DNA of 64,000 nucleotides from Streptomyces tuirus (GCA_018195615.1 JAGTPG010000002.1:2298501-2362500), one strand, 5' to 3'; counted from the stretch's first letter, positions 8,865 to 18,708 are shown. Notes: generated by a model not told the origin, from the sequence alone. Program-made: numbers and translations.

Positions 8865-9380
8865 GTGCGCCTGCCCCTCCTGGCACTCCTCGCCCGCGGC
8901 CCCGCCCACGGCTACGAGCTCAAGCAGGACCTTGAGCAACTGCTGGGCTCCGCGTACCCTCAGCCGAATGTCGGCCAGATCTATGTGACTCTCGGCCGCC
9001 TCGAGAAGTCGGGACTGATCGAGGGCGAGGACGTAACGCAGTCCAGCCGGCCCAACAAGAAGGTCTACCACCTCACCGAAGCCGGGCGGGAGGCGCTGCG
9101 CGTCTGGTTCGAGGAACCCGAGGACGAGCCGCGGGTGCGGGACGAGTTCTTCATGAAGCTGGCGCTCGCCCCGCAGACCGGGCTCGCCGACCAGATCTCC
9201 CTGATCAACCAGCAGCGGCGCCAGTATCTGAACACCATGCGGCAGCTGTCCCGGCTGGCCGCCGCCGAAGACCGCGACAACCGCATCGCGCATCTGCTGA
9301 TCGAGGGCGCGATGCTGCACCTGCAGGCCGACCTCGACTGGCTGGAGAGGTGCCAGGAAGAGCTGGAGGAGCTGGAGTGA
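8865..9380 (+). CDS. PadR-family transcriptional regulator
   Basis: Winged-helix repressor of 171 residues. The N-terminal PadR fold reads LLALLARGPAHGYELKQDLE, then QIYVTLGRLEKSGLIEGEDV and YHLTEAGREALRVWFEE. The C-terminal half (RRQYLNTMRQLSRLAAAED onward) is the helical dimerisation domain of Vir-type members, ending in the acidic QEELEELE. The GTG start at 8865 is preceded by GGACAGGAGG. Its stop overlaps the start of the ABC ATPase gene (GTGA, 9377-9380), so it is co-translated with the exporter that it most likely represses. PadR regulators of this type usually respond to the exporter's own substrate (family knowledge). Confidence 0.93.
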   Translation: MRLPLLALLARGPAHGYELKQDLEQLLGSAYPQPNVGQIYVTLGRLEKSGLIEGEDVTQSSRPNKKVYHLTEAGREALRVWFEEPEDEPRVRDEFFMKLALAPQTGLADQISLINQQRRQYLNTMRQLSRLAAAEDRDNRIAHLLIEGAMLHLQADLDWLERCQEELEELE

Positions 9381-10132
9381 GCGACGACCGTCCCGCTCCT
9401 GTGCTGCGCGCCGAGGGGCTGGTGAAGACGCACCACGGCGAGGGCGCGCCCGCCCACGCCGTGCGCGGGGTCGACCTGTGCGTACGCCCCGGCGAGTTCG
9501 TGGCGATCACCGGCCCGTCCGGCGCCGGCAAGTCGACACTGCTGCATCTGCTCGGCGGGCTCCAGCGGCCGGACGCGGGCAGCATCTGGCTCGACGGCGA
9601 GTGCACGGACACCTACAGCGAGGCCCGCTGGGCGGTGGAGCGCCGGAAGCGGATCGGGATCGTCTTCCAGTTCTTCAACCTCGTGTCCAACCTGTCCGTC
9701 GCCGACAACGTGGAACTGCCCGCGCTGCTGGCCGGTACCTCACCCAAGCAGGCGCGGACCGAGCGGGAGCAGCTGCTGGCCGAGCTGGGCCTGACGGGCA
9801 AGGAGCGCAGCTTGCCGGGCGAGCTGTCCGGCGGTGAGCAGCAGCGCGTCGCCCTGGCCCGGGCCCTGGTCAACCATCCCCCGCTGCTGCTGGCCGACGA
9901 GCCGGCGGGCAGTCTGGACAGCAAGGGCACCCGCGAGGTGATGCGGCTGCTGTCCCGCTTCCACCAGCGCGGCCAGACGATCCTGCTGGTCACCCACGAC
10001 GCGCGGCTGGCCAGCGCCGCGGACCGGGTGATCAGCTTCTTCGACGGCCGGATCGCCGACGACGCGGCACTGGACGGCGGCACACCGCCGCGCCGGTCCG
10101 GCATATCCGGTGTGCTGGAGCTGAAGGACTGA
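9377..10132 (+). CDS. ABC transporter ATP-binding protein, LolD/MacB type
   Basis: ATPase of an FtsX-type ABC system, 251 residues from the GTG at 9377. Walker A is GPSGAGKST near residue 43, the Q-loop lies in FQFFNLVSNLSVADN, the signature is LSGGEQQRVALARAL, Walker B is PLLLADEPAGSLDS and the switch His is in LLVTHD. The VFQFF and SLDSK features place it with the LolD/SalX/MacB group, which power substrate extrusion or mechanotransmission rather than import. It forms a padR-ATPase-permease operon, with the permease starting about 40 bases downstream. Confidence 0.95.
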   Translation: MSDDRPAPVLRAEGLVKTHHGEGAPAHAVRGVDLCVRPGEFVAITGPSGAGKSTLLHLLGGLQRPDAGSIWLDGECTDTYSEARWAVERRKRIGIVFQFFNLVSNLSVADNVELPALLAGTSPKQARTEREQLLAELGLTGKERSLPGELSGGEQQRVALARALVNHPPLLLADEPAGSLDSKGTREVMRLLSRFHQRGQTILLVTHDARLASAADRVISFFDGRIADDAALDGGTPPRRSGISGVLELKD

Positions 10133-10171
10133 CATGCGGGTGTACGACCGTCCCCGGAAGGGTTGACCCGT

Positions 10172-12576
10172 ATGCGAGCCACCCTGCGCTGGGCCCACTC
10201 CGATCTGCGCACGCACCGCGGCGAGGCGCTGTTCCTGGTCCTCGCCACCGCGGGCATCGTCGCCTCACTGCTGCTGGCCACGGCCCTGTTCGGGTACGCC
10301 ACCAACCCCTGGCAGCGGGTGTTCACGCAGTCGCACGGCGCGCACGTGTGGCTGCACACCGACACCGCGGCCGACACCGGGAAGCTGGCCGAGCTGGACG
10401 GCGTCGACTCCGTCGCCGGTCCCTACCCCACGTCCTCGGCCACCGTCGCCTCGCGTGGCAGCCGCGCCTCCGTGGAGCTGCGCGGCACGCCGGAACGGCC
10501 GTCCGTCGGCAGGCCACCGATCGTCTCCGGCCACTGGCTCGACCCCGCGAACCCGAACGGCGTGGTCCTGGAGAGCCGCCTCGCCCGCGCGCTGCTGGCC
10601 GAGCCCGGTGACACCCTCACCGTGCCCGGTACCGCCCGTCAGCTGACCGTCGTGGGCCTGGCCGACAGCGCCGAGCCGCGCTACCGGCCCGGTGAGCAGC
10701 CGGGCCTGGTATGGGCCCTGCCGTCGGCCGTTCCGGACCCCGGTGGCCAGGTGATCGGGCTGCGGCTGACCGATCCCGGCGACACCTCCTACGTCGTCCA
10801 GCGTGCCGTGACCGTGCTGGGATCCGGAGCCATCGGGGAGGTGTCGACCTGGCAGCAGGCACGCGCCGAGGCCCAGGGCGACAACCGGCTCCTCGGCCAG
10901 GTGCTGGGCCTGTTCGGGCTGGGCGCGCTGGTGGCCGCCGGGCTCGCCGTGCACGGGGCGATCGGCACCCGTATCCGCGGCCATCTGCGCGACCTCTCCG
11001 TGCTGAAGGCGATCGGCTTCACCCCCGGCCAGGTGGTCCGGGTCTTCCTGCTCCAGCACCTCGCCTACGCCCTGCTGGGCGCCGTGGCCGCCGCCGCTCT
11101 CGCCGAGGCCCTGGGCAGCCGGATCCCGGGGCGGCTCGGGGACGCGGTCGGGGTGTGGCAGGGGCTGCCCGGGCACACCCTGGCGCTGGTGGTGATCCCG
11201 GTCGGCGCGGTGCTGTTCATCGGCGCGACCACCGGACTCGCCGCCTGGCGGGCGGGACGCGTGCCGCCGGTCCCGGTGCAGAGGCCCGCAGCGGCGCCGG
11301 GCGGGCGGTTGTCCGGGCCGCCGGGCCGGATCCTGGGGCGTCGGCCCACGACCGCTGCGCAGGGTGGGCGGCTGACGAGCGGCCTGCGCCGGCTCCTCGG
11401 GCGGCCTGACCCGGCCCCCCGGACCGGGCGGCTCTCCGGCCTGGCACGCCGCGCCCTCGGCGGTCGGATCCCGCCCGCGCTGGTGCTGGGCTGGCACAAG
11501 GCGTTCACCCGCCGCCCCCGGTCCCTCGCCACCGTCGCCCGTCTCACGCTGCCGCTGCTGCTGATCGTCGTGGCGATGAGCGCCTGGACCACCATCGACC
11601 GTTTCCACAGCGAGCCCGAGCAGATCGGCCTGCCCACCACGCTCAGCGTCCGCGCCGACGCCGCCCTGGGCGAGCGGCAGACCCGCGCGCTGCTGGAACG
11701 CGACCCGGAGGTGGCCGCCGCCTACCCCGGCGTCGAGACGGCCGCCCTGGTCCCGGGCCAGACGGCGACCATCGCCCTGCGCGGCCTCGGCACCCACCAG
11801 GACCCCTACCCGTACACCCTCGCCGAGGGCCGCCCGGCCGGTGGCCCCGACGAGGCCGTGGCCGGGCAGGGGCTGCTCGACCTGCTGGACGTGCGCGTCG
11901 GCGACTGGGTGCGGATGACCGTCGGGGACCAGCCGCAGGTCCTGCACATCGTGGGCCGCAGCATCGAGCCGGAGAACGCCGGCCGGGTCATCTCCACGTC
12001 CCTCGACACGCTGCGCGCGAACGACCCCGGGCTCCGCCCGACCCTCTACGAACTGCGCCTTGATCCCGGTGCCGACCCTCGGGAGGTCGCCGACCGGCTC
12101 GCCACGGCCGGGCGCGGGCACCTGGACGTGCACACGGTGACCAACCCGGCCGACGGGCTCTCGCCGCTGCGCGCCGTCGTCGCCGGGCTGATCGCCGTCC
12201 TCGCCCTCATCGGGCTCATCGAGTTGCTGACCGCGATCGGCGGCACGGTCCGCGAGAGCGAGCGGGATCTGCTCGCGTTGAAGGCCATCGGTCTCTCCCC
12301 CCGGCAGATCACGGCGATCACCGTCACGGCCACCGGCCTCACGGCTCTCGCGGCCGTGCTCGCCGCCACCGCCCTCGGCCTGCCGCTCGCCCACTGGCTG
12401 ATCGACGCCCAGGGCCGCTCGAGCGGCATCGGCGCCGGGATCGCCCAGAGCCCGTCGGCCGTGCTCGTGCTGCTGCTCGGGCGGCTGCGGTGCTCTGCGC
12501 GGCGGCCCTGGCCGCCGTACCCGCGGCCCGGGCGGCCCGCCGACGACTGGCGGACACGCTCAGCGCGGTGGCCTGA
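10172..12576 (+). CDS. FtsX/MacB-family ABC permease (frameshifted near 12480)
   Basis: Large membrane partner of the upstream ATPase, 801 residues after correction. I use ATG 10172, with GGAAGG nine bases upstream. It has two FtsX repeats: TM1 near residue 25, an extracellular domain, then three spans near 240-360, and again from about 455 with the last spans near 665-800. Each half carries the cytoplasmic LKAIGF/LKAIGL motif before FTPGQ/SPRQI. Between the halves (about 375-435) sits an Arg/Gly-rich linker with three imperfect repeats. The last 30 residues are out of frame. One extra G in GGG 12479-12481 restores a typical hydrophobic end and a TGA at 12574. Probable peptide, lipid or antibiotic export; substrate unknown. 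Confidence 0.9.
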
Positions 12577-12696
12577 CCACGCCGGGTCGACCGCCGCTCA
12601 GCAAGTGAGTTGAGCAGCGGCGCCCGCAGCCGACGTACGGTGCCGCCCGGGCGGTCGGCGTGCCGTCCGCCCAACGCGCCCGCTGCCCCGAACGCG

Positions 12697-14349
12697 TCAC
12701 TCCCGGCCGCGCAACTCCCGGTACGTCGCGACCAGCGCCTTCGTGGAGGCGTCCAGGCCCTCGACCTCGGCGCCCTCGGTCAGCGCGGGCTCCACGCGCT
12801 TGGCGAGGACCTTGCCGAGCTCCACGCCCCACTGGTCGAAGGAGTCGATGTTCCACACCGCGCCCTGCACGAACACCTTGTGCTCGTAGAGGGCGACCAG
12901 CTGACCGAGGACGGACGGGGTCAGCTCGGGCGCCAGGATCGTGGTCGTCGGATGGTCGCCCTTGAACGTCTTGTGCGGCACCAGCTCCTCCGGCACGCCC
13001 TCGGCCCGCACCTCCTCCGGGGTCTTGCCGAAGGCGAGCGCCTGCGTCTGGGCGAAGAAGTTGGCCATCAACAGGTCGTGCTGCGCCTTGAGTTCGTCGC
13101 TCAGCTCGGCGACCGGCCGGGCGAAGCCGATGAAGTCCGCCGGGATGAGCTTGGTGCCCTGGTGGATGAGCTGGTAGTAGGCGTGCTGCCCGTTGGTGCC
13201 CGGCGTGCCCCAGACCACCGGCCCGGTCTGCCACTCCACCTCACGCCCGTCCCGGCCGACGTACTTGCCGTTGGACTCCATGTCGAGCTGCTGGAGATAG
13301 GCGGTGAACCTCGACAGGTAGTGGCTGTACGGCAGCACCGCGTGCGACTGGGCGTCGTGGAAGTTGCCGTACCAGATGCCCAGCAGGCCCAGCAGCAGCG
13401 GCACGTTCGACTCGGCGGGTGCGGTCCGGAAGTGCTCGTCGACGATGCGGAACCCGTCGAGCATCTCCCGGAACCGGTCCGGGCCGATGGCGATCATCAA
13501 GGACAGGCCGATCGCGGAGTCGTACGAGTAGCGGCCGCCGACCCAGTCCCAGAACTCGAACATGTTGGCCGTGTCGATGCCGAACTCGGCGACCTTACCG
13601 GCGTTCGTCGACAGGGCGACGAAGTGCCGGGCGACGGCGGCCTCGTCGCCGAGGGCGTCCAGCAGCCAGGAGCGCGCGGACGTGGCGTTGGTGACCGTCT
13701 CGATGGTGGTGAAGGTCTTGGAGGCGACGATGAACAGTGTCTCCGCGGGGTCCAGGTCGCGCACCGCCTCGTGCAGGTCGGAGCCGTCCACGTTCGACAC
13801 GAAGCGGAACGTCATCGAGCGGTCGGTGTAGGCGCGCAGCACCTCGTACGCCATCGCGGGGCCCAGGTCGGAGCCGCCGATGCCGACGTTGACCACGTTC
13901 CTGATGCGCTTGCCGGTGTGGCCGGTCCACGCGCCGGAGCGGACGCGGTCCGCGAAGCCGGCCATCTTGTCGAGCACGGCGTGCACACTCGGCACCACGT
14001 TCTCGCCGTCGACCTCGACCACCGCGTCCCGCGACGCCCGCAGCGCGGTGTGCAGCACGGCCCGGTTCTCGGTGGAGTTGATCCGCTCGCCGCGGAACAT
14101 GGCGTCCCGGAGCCCGAACACGCCGGTGGCGGCGGCCAGTTCGCGCAGCAGCCGCAGAGTGTCGTCGGTGACGAGGTGCTTGGAGTAGTCGACGTACAGG
14201 TCACCGACCCGGAGGGTGTACGCGGTGCCGCGGCCGGAGTCGGCGGCGAACAGCTCGCGCAGGTGGACATCGCCCAGCTCCTCGCGGTGCTTGGCCAGTG
14301 CCGTCCACTCGGACGTCTGGTTGAGCCTGGTACGGCCGTCTGCGTTCAT
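12697..14349 (-). CDS. pgi: Glucose-6-phosphate isomerase
   Basis: Interconverts glucose-6-phosphate and fructose-6-phosphate; cytosolic, 550 residues, intact. Both family signatures are present: WVGGRYSYDSAIGLS near residue 265 and GAVWNIDSFDQWGVELGK near 500. Active-site elements VGIGGSDLGP, SKTFTTIET and GTPGTNGQHAYYQL are also visible. The length and the NGQHAYYQLIHQG block fit the long, E. coli-like class. It is transcribed away from the glycolytic run tpiA-pgk-gap and separated from it by an MFS gene, the RbpA paralogue and secG. The 120 bases downstream of its stop, towards the ABC permease, hold nothing I recognise. Confidence 0.98.
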   Translation of the reverse strand: MNADGRTRLNQTSEWTALAKHREELGDVHLRELFAADSGRGTAYTLRVGDLYVDYSKHLVTDDTLRLLRELAAATGVFGLRDAMFRGERINSTENRAVLHTALRASRDAVVEVDGENVVPSVHAVLDKMAGFADRVRSGAWTGHTGKRIRNVVNVGIGGSDLGPAMAYEVLRAYTDRSMTFRFVSNVDGSDLHEAVRDLDPAETLFIVASKTFTTIETVTNATSARSWLLDALGDEAAVARHFVALSTNAGKVAEFGIDTANMFEFWDWVGGRYSYDSAIGLSLMIAIGPDRFREMLDGFRIVDEHFRTAPAESNVPLLLGLLGIWYGNFHDAQSHAVLPYSHYLSRFTAYLQQLDMESNGKYVGRDGREVEWQTGPVVWGTPGTNGQHAYYQLIHQGTKLIPADFIGFARPVAELSDELKAQHDLLMANFFAQTQALAFGKTPEEVRAEGVPEELVPHKTFKGDHPTTTILAPELTPSVLGQLVALYEHKVFVQGAVWNIDSFDQWGVELGKVLAKRVEPALTEGAEVEGLDASTKALVATYRELRGRE

Positions 14350-14420
14350 CTCGGACTTCAGCCTTCTTCCTTGCCTGTGCTGCTGCGTACCTGCCCCGCT
14401 GCCGGTCCCAACCTAATTGA

Positions 14421-15688
14421 TCAGCGGTTGCCGTGGACTGTCGTCGCACTGTCCTCGGACGCAACAACAGATACGTCCGGCCGGCGCACGGGTATCAGCG
14501 CGGTGACGGACAGAGCGAAGAAGGCGGCCGCGAGCAGTGCCGGGGTGTTCCCGCCCCAGGCGCCGGCGACGACTCCGCCCAGCAGCGCACCCAGGGGCGC
14601 GCCCGCGACAGCGAGCGTCCGGAACGCGGAGCTGACCCGCCCCAGCATGGCGGCGGGCTGCGCTGCTGCATCAGGGTCGTGGTGTTGACGTTCCATACCA
14701 TCCCCATGAACCCGAAGACGGCCAGGGCGGCGACCAGCGCGGTCAGGCTGCGCACCGTCCCCATGGCGACGAGCGCCCCGGTCTGCACGGTCCCGGCGAG
14801 GAGCACCGCGCGCATCCGCCCGACCCGGTCGACGAGCCGGCGGCCCAGCGCTCCCCCGGCCAGGCTGCCGACCGTGTACGCGGTCATGGCCGTGGCGTAG
14901 GCGGCGTTGCCCGCGCCCAGCCAGCCGGTCACCAGGACGACGAGGGTGGCGACGAGGGCGCCCATGCCGATGTTGCACAGGGCGGTGGCGGCGCAGAGTC
15001 CGCGCAGGGCCCGGTCCCGTCCCAGGGCGCGCAGGCCCTCGGCGATCTCGCGGCGCAGGGTGCTCCCCGCCGGTCCGGGTTCCCGCTCGGGCACCGGCGT
15101 GCGCAGCGAGGCCACCAGCGCGGCGGCCACCAGGAAGGTCACGGCGTCGGCCGCGAAGGGTACGGCCGCCCCGGCCGCCAGCAGCAGCGGCACCACGGGC
15201 CCGCCCAGCAGGCCGCCCGCGATGCGCTGGCCGGTCATCAGCCGGGCGTTGGCGCTGCCGAGAGCTTCCCGGTCGACCAGGGCGGGCAGCAGTGCCGTGG
15301 CGGCGTTGTCGAAGAGGGTCTGCAGGGTGGTCAGAGTGAAGGCCAGCACGATGAGCAGGGCGATCGACGCGTGTCCGAGGGCGACTGCCACCGCGAAGGC
15401 GGCCACCAGCAGCCCTCGTAAGGCGTCCACCACCCACATGGCGCGGCGCTGGTCCACGCGGTCGGCGACGGCCCCGCCGAGCAGTCCGAAGATGATCCAG
15501 GGCAGATAGCCGCAAGCCGTGACCAAGGCGACGAGCAGCGGCTCGTCGGTCAGCGTGACGGCCAGCAGGGGCAGCGCGGCCGTACGCAGCGCGTCTCCGA
15601 AGCTGGACAGCGCGGCGGCGCTCCACAGCCGTCCGAAACCCCCACGCCACACGGGCGCGCGCACTCCCCCCACCTCGACCGTCGCCAC
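14421..15688 (-). CDS. MFS transporter (frameshifted near 14653)
   Basis: Twelve-span major facilitator of about 422 residues, of the MFS_3/enterobactin-exporter-like group. The GTG at 15688 follows GGGGGAAGCA. Motif A-like GAVADRVDQRRAM lies after TM2 and LGRRLVDRVGRMRAV after TM8. The frame breaks in GGCGGCGGG at 14650-14657. One more C makes the sequence run LMQQRSPAAMLGRVSSAFRT and on to GALLGGVVAGAWGG and the stop at 14421. Its product and the neighbouring pgi are transcribed in the same direction with about 70 bases between them. The substrate is unknown; drug or siderophore efflux is common for this group. Confidence 0.88.
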
Positions 15689-15784
15689 TGCTTCCCCCTC
15701 ACGGTTCGCCCGATGCACAAACCGTAGAGGGCACCACTGACAATCGGTCCGCGGGCGACCGTCCCACCCGTGGGGAAAGCAGCT

Positions 15785-15814
15785 CCGGCCGGGCACCTGC
15801 TGGTGCCCGGCCGG
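15785..15814 (-). terminator. Hairpin terminator downstream of the RbpA paralogue
   Basis: A perfect 13-bp stem (CCGGCCGGGCACC and its complement) with a TGCT loop starts nine bases past the stop of the gene at 15824. There is no U-tract, as is normal in Streptomyces. Confidence 0.8.
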
Positions 15815-15823
15815 TCTCGACTC

Positions 15824-16159
15824 CTAGATCTCGCCGCGCAGTTTGGCGAGCGCCTCGGCGAGGATCGCCTCGCCGTCCGCGTCGCTGCGCCGCTCGCGCA
15901 CATAGGCGAGGTGGGTCTTGTAGGGCTCGGTGCGCGGCGGGTCCGGGGGGTTGTCCCGGTCCTGGCCGGCCGGGAAGCCGCAGCGGGGACAGTCCCAGGT
16001 TTCGGGCACCTGCGCGTCGCTGGCGAAGCTCGGCTGGGTCTCGTGTCCGTTGGAGCACCAGAAGGAGATGCGCAGCCGGGGCGCGGACTCGCCACGCTCG
16101 GCCTCGCCCATCGGCCCCGCCCCGACCCGGCTTCCCCGGATCGCGTTGCCACTTGCCAC
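15824..16159 (-). CDS. RNA polymerase-binding protein RbpA family (paralogue)
   Basis: Small zinc-ribbon-like protein of 111 residues that should bind RNA polymerase and the principal sigma factor. It has an N-terminal basic tail (MASGNAIRGSRVGAGPMGE), a core with a CSNGH/CPRCG Cys pattern (IRISFWCSNGHE region and ETWDCPRCGFPAGQD), and a helix ending LAYVRERRSDADGEAILAEAL similar to the sigma-interacting end of RbpA. It differs clearly from the canonical Streptomyces RbpA I know (SERALRGTRL..., CEKGH...CKVCG), so I read it as a second, paralogous member. The GTG start at 16159 has AGGGAG at a good distance. The 208 bases between it and secG hold an inverted GCGAAGCG/CGCTTCGC near 16189-16217 and probably its promoter. 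Confidence 0.88.
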   Translation of the reverse strand: MASGNAIRGSRVGAGPMGEAERGESAPRLRISFWCSNGHETQPSFASDAQVPETWDCPRCGFPAGQDRDNPPDPPRTEPYKTHLAYVRERRSDADGEAILAEALAKLRGEI

Positions 16160-16367
16160 GGTCGTAACTCCCTGCGTGATGGTGCCGCGAAGCGAGTCGG
16201 CGTTCCGCTTCGCTGCGAGCGCCTCAGTCTACGTAAGGCCCAACGCGCGTCCAGTGATTGGAGTTACAACCCTCACACCTGGACGCAAGCCCCATGATAG
16301 GCCGCGCTCAGCTGCGCGTACCGAACATGGGGCCCTGTGTACGTCCTGCGTGCGGATTGCCGGTCGG

Positions 16368-16604
16368 TCAGTTGTTCACCTTCATCAGGATGCCGAGCAC
16401 GACAATGCACGCGAACCACAGCAGACCGACCACGACGGTGATGCGGTCGAGGTTGCGTTCGGCGACCGAGGAGCCGCCGACGGAGGACTGCATGCCGCCA
16501 CCGAACATGTCGGAGAGGCCGCCGCCCTTCCCCTTGTGCATCAGCACCAGCAGCATCAGCAGCAGGCTGAAGACGATCAGGGCGATCGAGAACCCCAAAA
16601 CCAC
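16368..16604 (-). CDS. secG: Preprotein translocase subunit SecG
   Basis: Auxiliary membrane subunit of the SecYEG channel, 78 residues. Two membrane spans flank a Gly-rich cytoplasmic loop: LGFSIALIVFSLLLMLLVLM, then HKGKGGGLSDMFGGGM and the SSVAERNLDRITV segment, then VVGLLWFACIVVLGILM. I place the start at GTG 16604 (VVLGFSIAL), with AGGAAG about 12 bases upstream. An extension upstream would add no conserved residues. It lies downstream of tpiA, as in most Actinobacteria, but the hairpin at 16640-16668 suggests partial transcriptional separation. Confidence 0.97.
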   Translation of the reverse strand: MVLGFSIALIVFSLLLMLLVLMHKGKGGGLSDMFGGGMQSSVGGSSVAERNLDRITVVVGLLWFACIVVLGILMKVNN

Positions 16605-16639
16605 GGCTGGACCAACTTCCTCGGATTCGGATGGACGAC

Positions 16640-16668
16640 GCGGGGCCCAGCACACTGCTGGACCCCGC
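16640..16668 (-). terminator. Hairpin between tpiA and secG
   Basis: GCGGGG-C-CCAGCA pairs with TGCTGG-A-CCCCGC across a CAC loop, with one internal mismatch. It lies 32 bases past the tpiA stop (16700). It is a probable attenuator or terminator that lowers read-through into secG. Confidence 0.65.
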
Positions 16669-16699
16669 AAGGGTACGACGAATCGTCGTTACCGCATAC

Positions 16700-17491
16700 T
16701 CACTGGTCGCGGAAGCGCACGATCTTGACGAACTCGTCGGCGTCCAGCGAGGCACCGCCGACCAGGGCGCCGTCGATGTCGGCCTGGGCCATGATCTCGG
16801 CGACGTTGCCCGACTTCACGGAGCCGCCGTACTGGATGCGGACCTTGTCGGCCACGTCCTGTGTGTACAGCTCGGCGATCTTGCCGCGGATCGCCGCGCA
16901 GACCTCCTGGGCGTCCCCGGCGCCGCAGACCTTGCCGGTGCCGATGGCCCAGACGGGCTCGTAGGCGATCACGATGGTCTCGGCCTGCTCGGCGGTGAGG
17001 TCCTTCAGACCGCCCTCCACCTGGGCGAGGGTGTGGGAGACGTGGTTGCCCGCCTCACGGACCTCCAGCTCCTCGCCGACGCACAGGATGGGGGTCAGGC
17101 CGTGCTTGTAGGCGGCCTTGACCTTGGCGTTCACCAGCTCGTCGGTCTCGTCGTGGTACTGGCGGCGCTCGCTGTGGCCGATGGCGACGTACGTGCACTT
17201 CAGCTTGGCCAGCATCGGGCCGGAGATCTCGCCGGTGAAGGCACCGCCGTCGTGCGCCGAGATGTCCTGGGCACCGTACTTGATCTTGAGCTTGTCGCCG
17301 TCGACCAGGGTCTGCACGGAGCGCAGGTCGGTGAAGGGCGGCAGGACGGCGACCTCGACGGCCTCGTAGTCCTTGTCGGCCAGGGCGAAGGCCAGCTTCT
17401 GGACGTGCGCGATGGCCTCGAGGTGGTTGAGGTTCATCTTCCAGTTGCCCGCCATCAGCGGCGTGCGCCCGGAAAGATTGGATGCAGCCAT
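16700..17491 (-). CDS. tpiA: Triosephosphate isomerase
   Basis: Interconverts dihydroxyacetone phosphate and glyceraldehyde-3-phosphate in glycolysis; 263 residues. Visible motifs are AGNWKMN (Lys near residue 18), AIGHSERRQ (His near 107) and AYEPVWAIGTG (catalytic Glu near 178), then the phosphate-binding QYGGSVKSGN and GALVGGASL. The ATG at 17491 comes five bases after the pgk stop, so the two genes form a tight pair. Confidence 0.99.
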   Translation of the reverse strand: MAASNLSGRTPLMAGNWKMNLNHLEAIAHVQKLAFALADKDYEAVEVAVLPPFTDLRSVQTLVDGDKLKIKYGAQDISAHDGGAFTGEISGPMLAKLKCTYVAIGHSERRQYHDETDELVNAKVKAAYKHGLTPILCVGEELEVREAGNHVSHTLAQVEGGLKDLTAEQAETIVIAYEPVWAIGTGKVCGAGDAQEVCAAIRGKIAELYTQDVADKVRIQYGGSVKSGNVAEIMAQADIDGALVGGASLDADEFVKIVRFRDQ

Positions 17492-17496
17492 TAAGG

Positions 17497-18708
17497 TCAG
17501 TCCTCCAGTGCGGCGAGGCCGGGGAGCGTCTTGCCCTCGAGGTATTCGAGGGAGGCGCCGCCACCGGTCGAGATGTGGCCGAATGCCGTCTCGTCGAAGC
17601 CCAGGATGCGCACGGCGGCGGCGGAGTCGCCGCCGCCGACCACGGTGAAGCCCTTGGATTCGACGAGGGCCTGGGCGACCGCCTTGGTGCCCTCGGCGTA
17701 GTCGGGGTGCTCGAAGACGCCCATGGGCCCGTTCCAGAAGACGGTGGCGGCGTCGGCGAGCTTGGACGCGTACAGCTTGCAGCTCTCGGGCCCGATGTCG
17801 AGGCCCATCCGGTCGGCCGGGATGGCGTCCGCGGCGACGGTCGTGGGGTTGGCCGGGGCCTTGGTCTCCAGGTCCGGGAACTCGGTCGCGGTCAGGGCGT
17901 CGACGGGCAGCACCAGCTCGACGCCGGTCTTCTCGGCCCGCTCGATGTACTCCTGGACGGCCGGGATCTGGTCCTCCTGGAGGAGGGACTTGCCGATCTC
18001 GTAGCCCTTGGCCTTGAGGAAGGTGTAGGCCATGCCGCCGCCGATGAGGATGCGGTCGGCCTTGCCCAGCAGCTGGTCGATCACCGCGAGCTTGTCGGAG
18101 ACCTTGGCGCCGCCGAGGGCGACGACGTAGGGCCGCTGGAGGTCGTCCGTCAGCTTCTTCAGGACGGCGACCTCCTTGGCGATGAGGTAACCGGCGGCGT
18201 GCGGCAGGCGCGCCGGGAGGTCGTAGACGGAGGCGTGCTTGCGGTGCACCGCCCCGAAGCCGTCGCCGACGTAGAGGTCCGCGAGGGCGGCGAGCTGGTC
18301 GGCGAAGGCGCCGCGCTCGGCGTCGTCCTTGCTGGTCTCGCCGGCGTTGAAGCGCAGGTTCTCGACGACCGCGACCTGGCCGTCGGCGAGGGCGGCGACG
18401 GTGGCCCGGGCGGACTCGCCGACCGTGTCGGTCGCGAAGGGCACGTCCGCGCCGAGGAGTTCACCGAGGCGCGCGGCGGCCGGGGCGAGGGAGAAGGCCG
18501 GGTCCGGGGCGCCCTTGGGGCGGCCCAGGTGCGAGGCGACGACCACGCGGGCGCCCGCGTCGGCGAGCGCCTTGACGGTGGGCAGCACGGCGCGGATGCG
18601 GCCGTCGTCGGTGATCGTGGTGCCGGCCAGCGGCACGTTCAGGTCCGCGCGGACGAAGATCCGCTTGCCCGCGACCCCTTCGGCGAGGAGTTCGTCGATC
18701 GTCTTCAT
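17497..18708 (-). CDS. pgk: Phosphoglycerate kinase
   Basis: Makes ATP from 1,3-bisphosphoglycerate; 403 residues, monomeric, cytosolic. The substrate-binding signature RIFVRADLNVPLAGTTI is near residue 18. SHLGRPKGAPDPAFSL, VENLRFNAGETSKD, the hinge region and the nucleotide-binding VVGGGDSAAAV near 355 are all present. It is coupled to tpiA downstream. A strong terminator separates it from gap upstream, so pgk probably has its own promoter in 18709-18781. Confidence 0.99.
   Translation of the reverse strand: MKTIDELLAEGVAGKRIFVRADLNVPLAGTTITDDGRIRAVLPTVKALADAGARVVVASHLGRPKGAPDPAFSLAPAAARLGELLGADVPFATDTVGESARATVAALADGQVAVVENLRFNAGETSKDDAERGAFADQLAALADLYVGDGFGAVHRKHASVYDLPARLPHAAGYLIAKEVAVLKKLTDDLQRPYVVALGGAKVSDKLAVIDQLLGKADRILIGGGMAYTFLKAKGYEIGKSLLQEDQIPAVQEYIERAEKTGVELVLPVDALTATEFPDLETKAPANPTTVAADAIPADRMGLDIGPESCKLYASKLADAATVFWNGPMGVFEHPDYAEGTKAVAQALVESKGFTVVGGGDSAAAVRILGFDETAFGHISTGGGASLEYLEGKTLPGLAALED

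Noticed and set aside
2093..12576. The sugar and PadR-exporter block as a recent horizontal island
   Set aside because: No integrase, tRNA, attachment repeats or insertion sequences flank it, and base composition by eye matches the neighbours. It interrupts the pgl-pgi order but may simply be strain-level variation.
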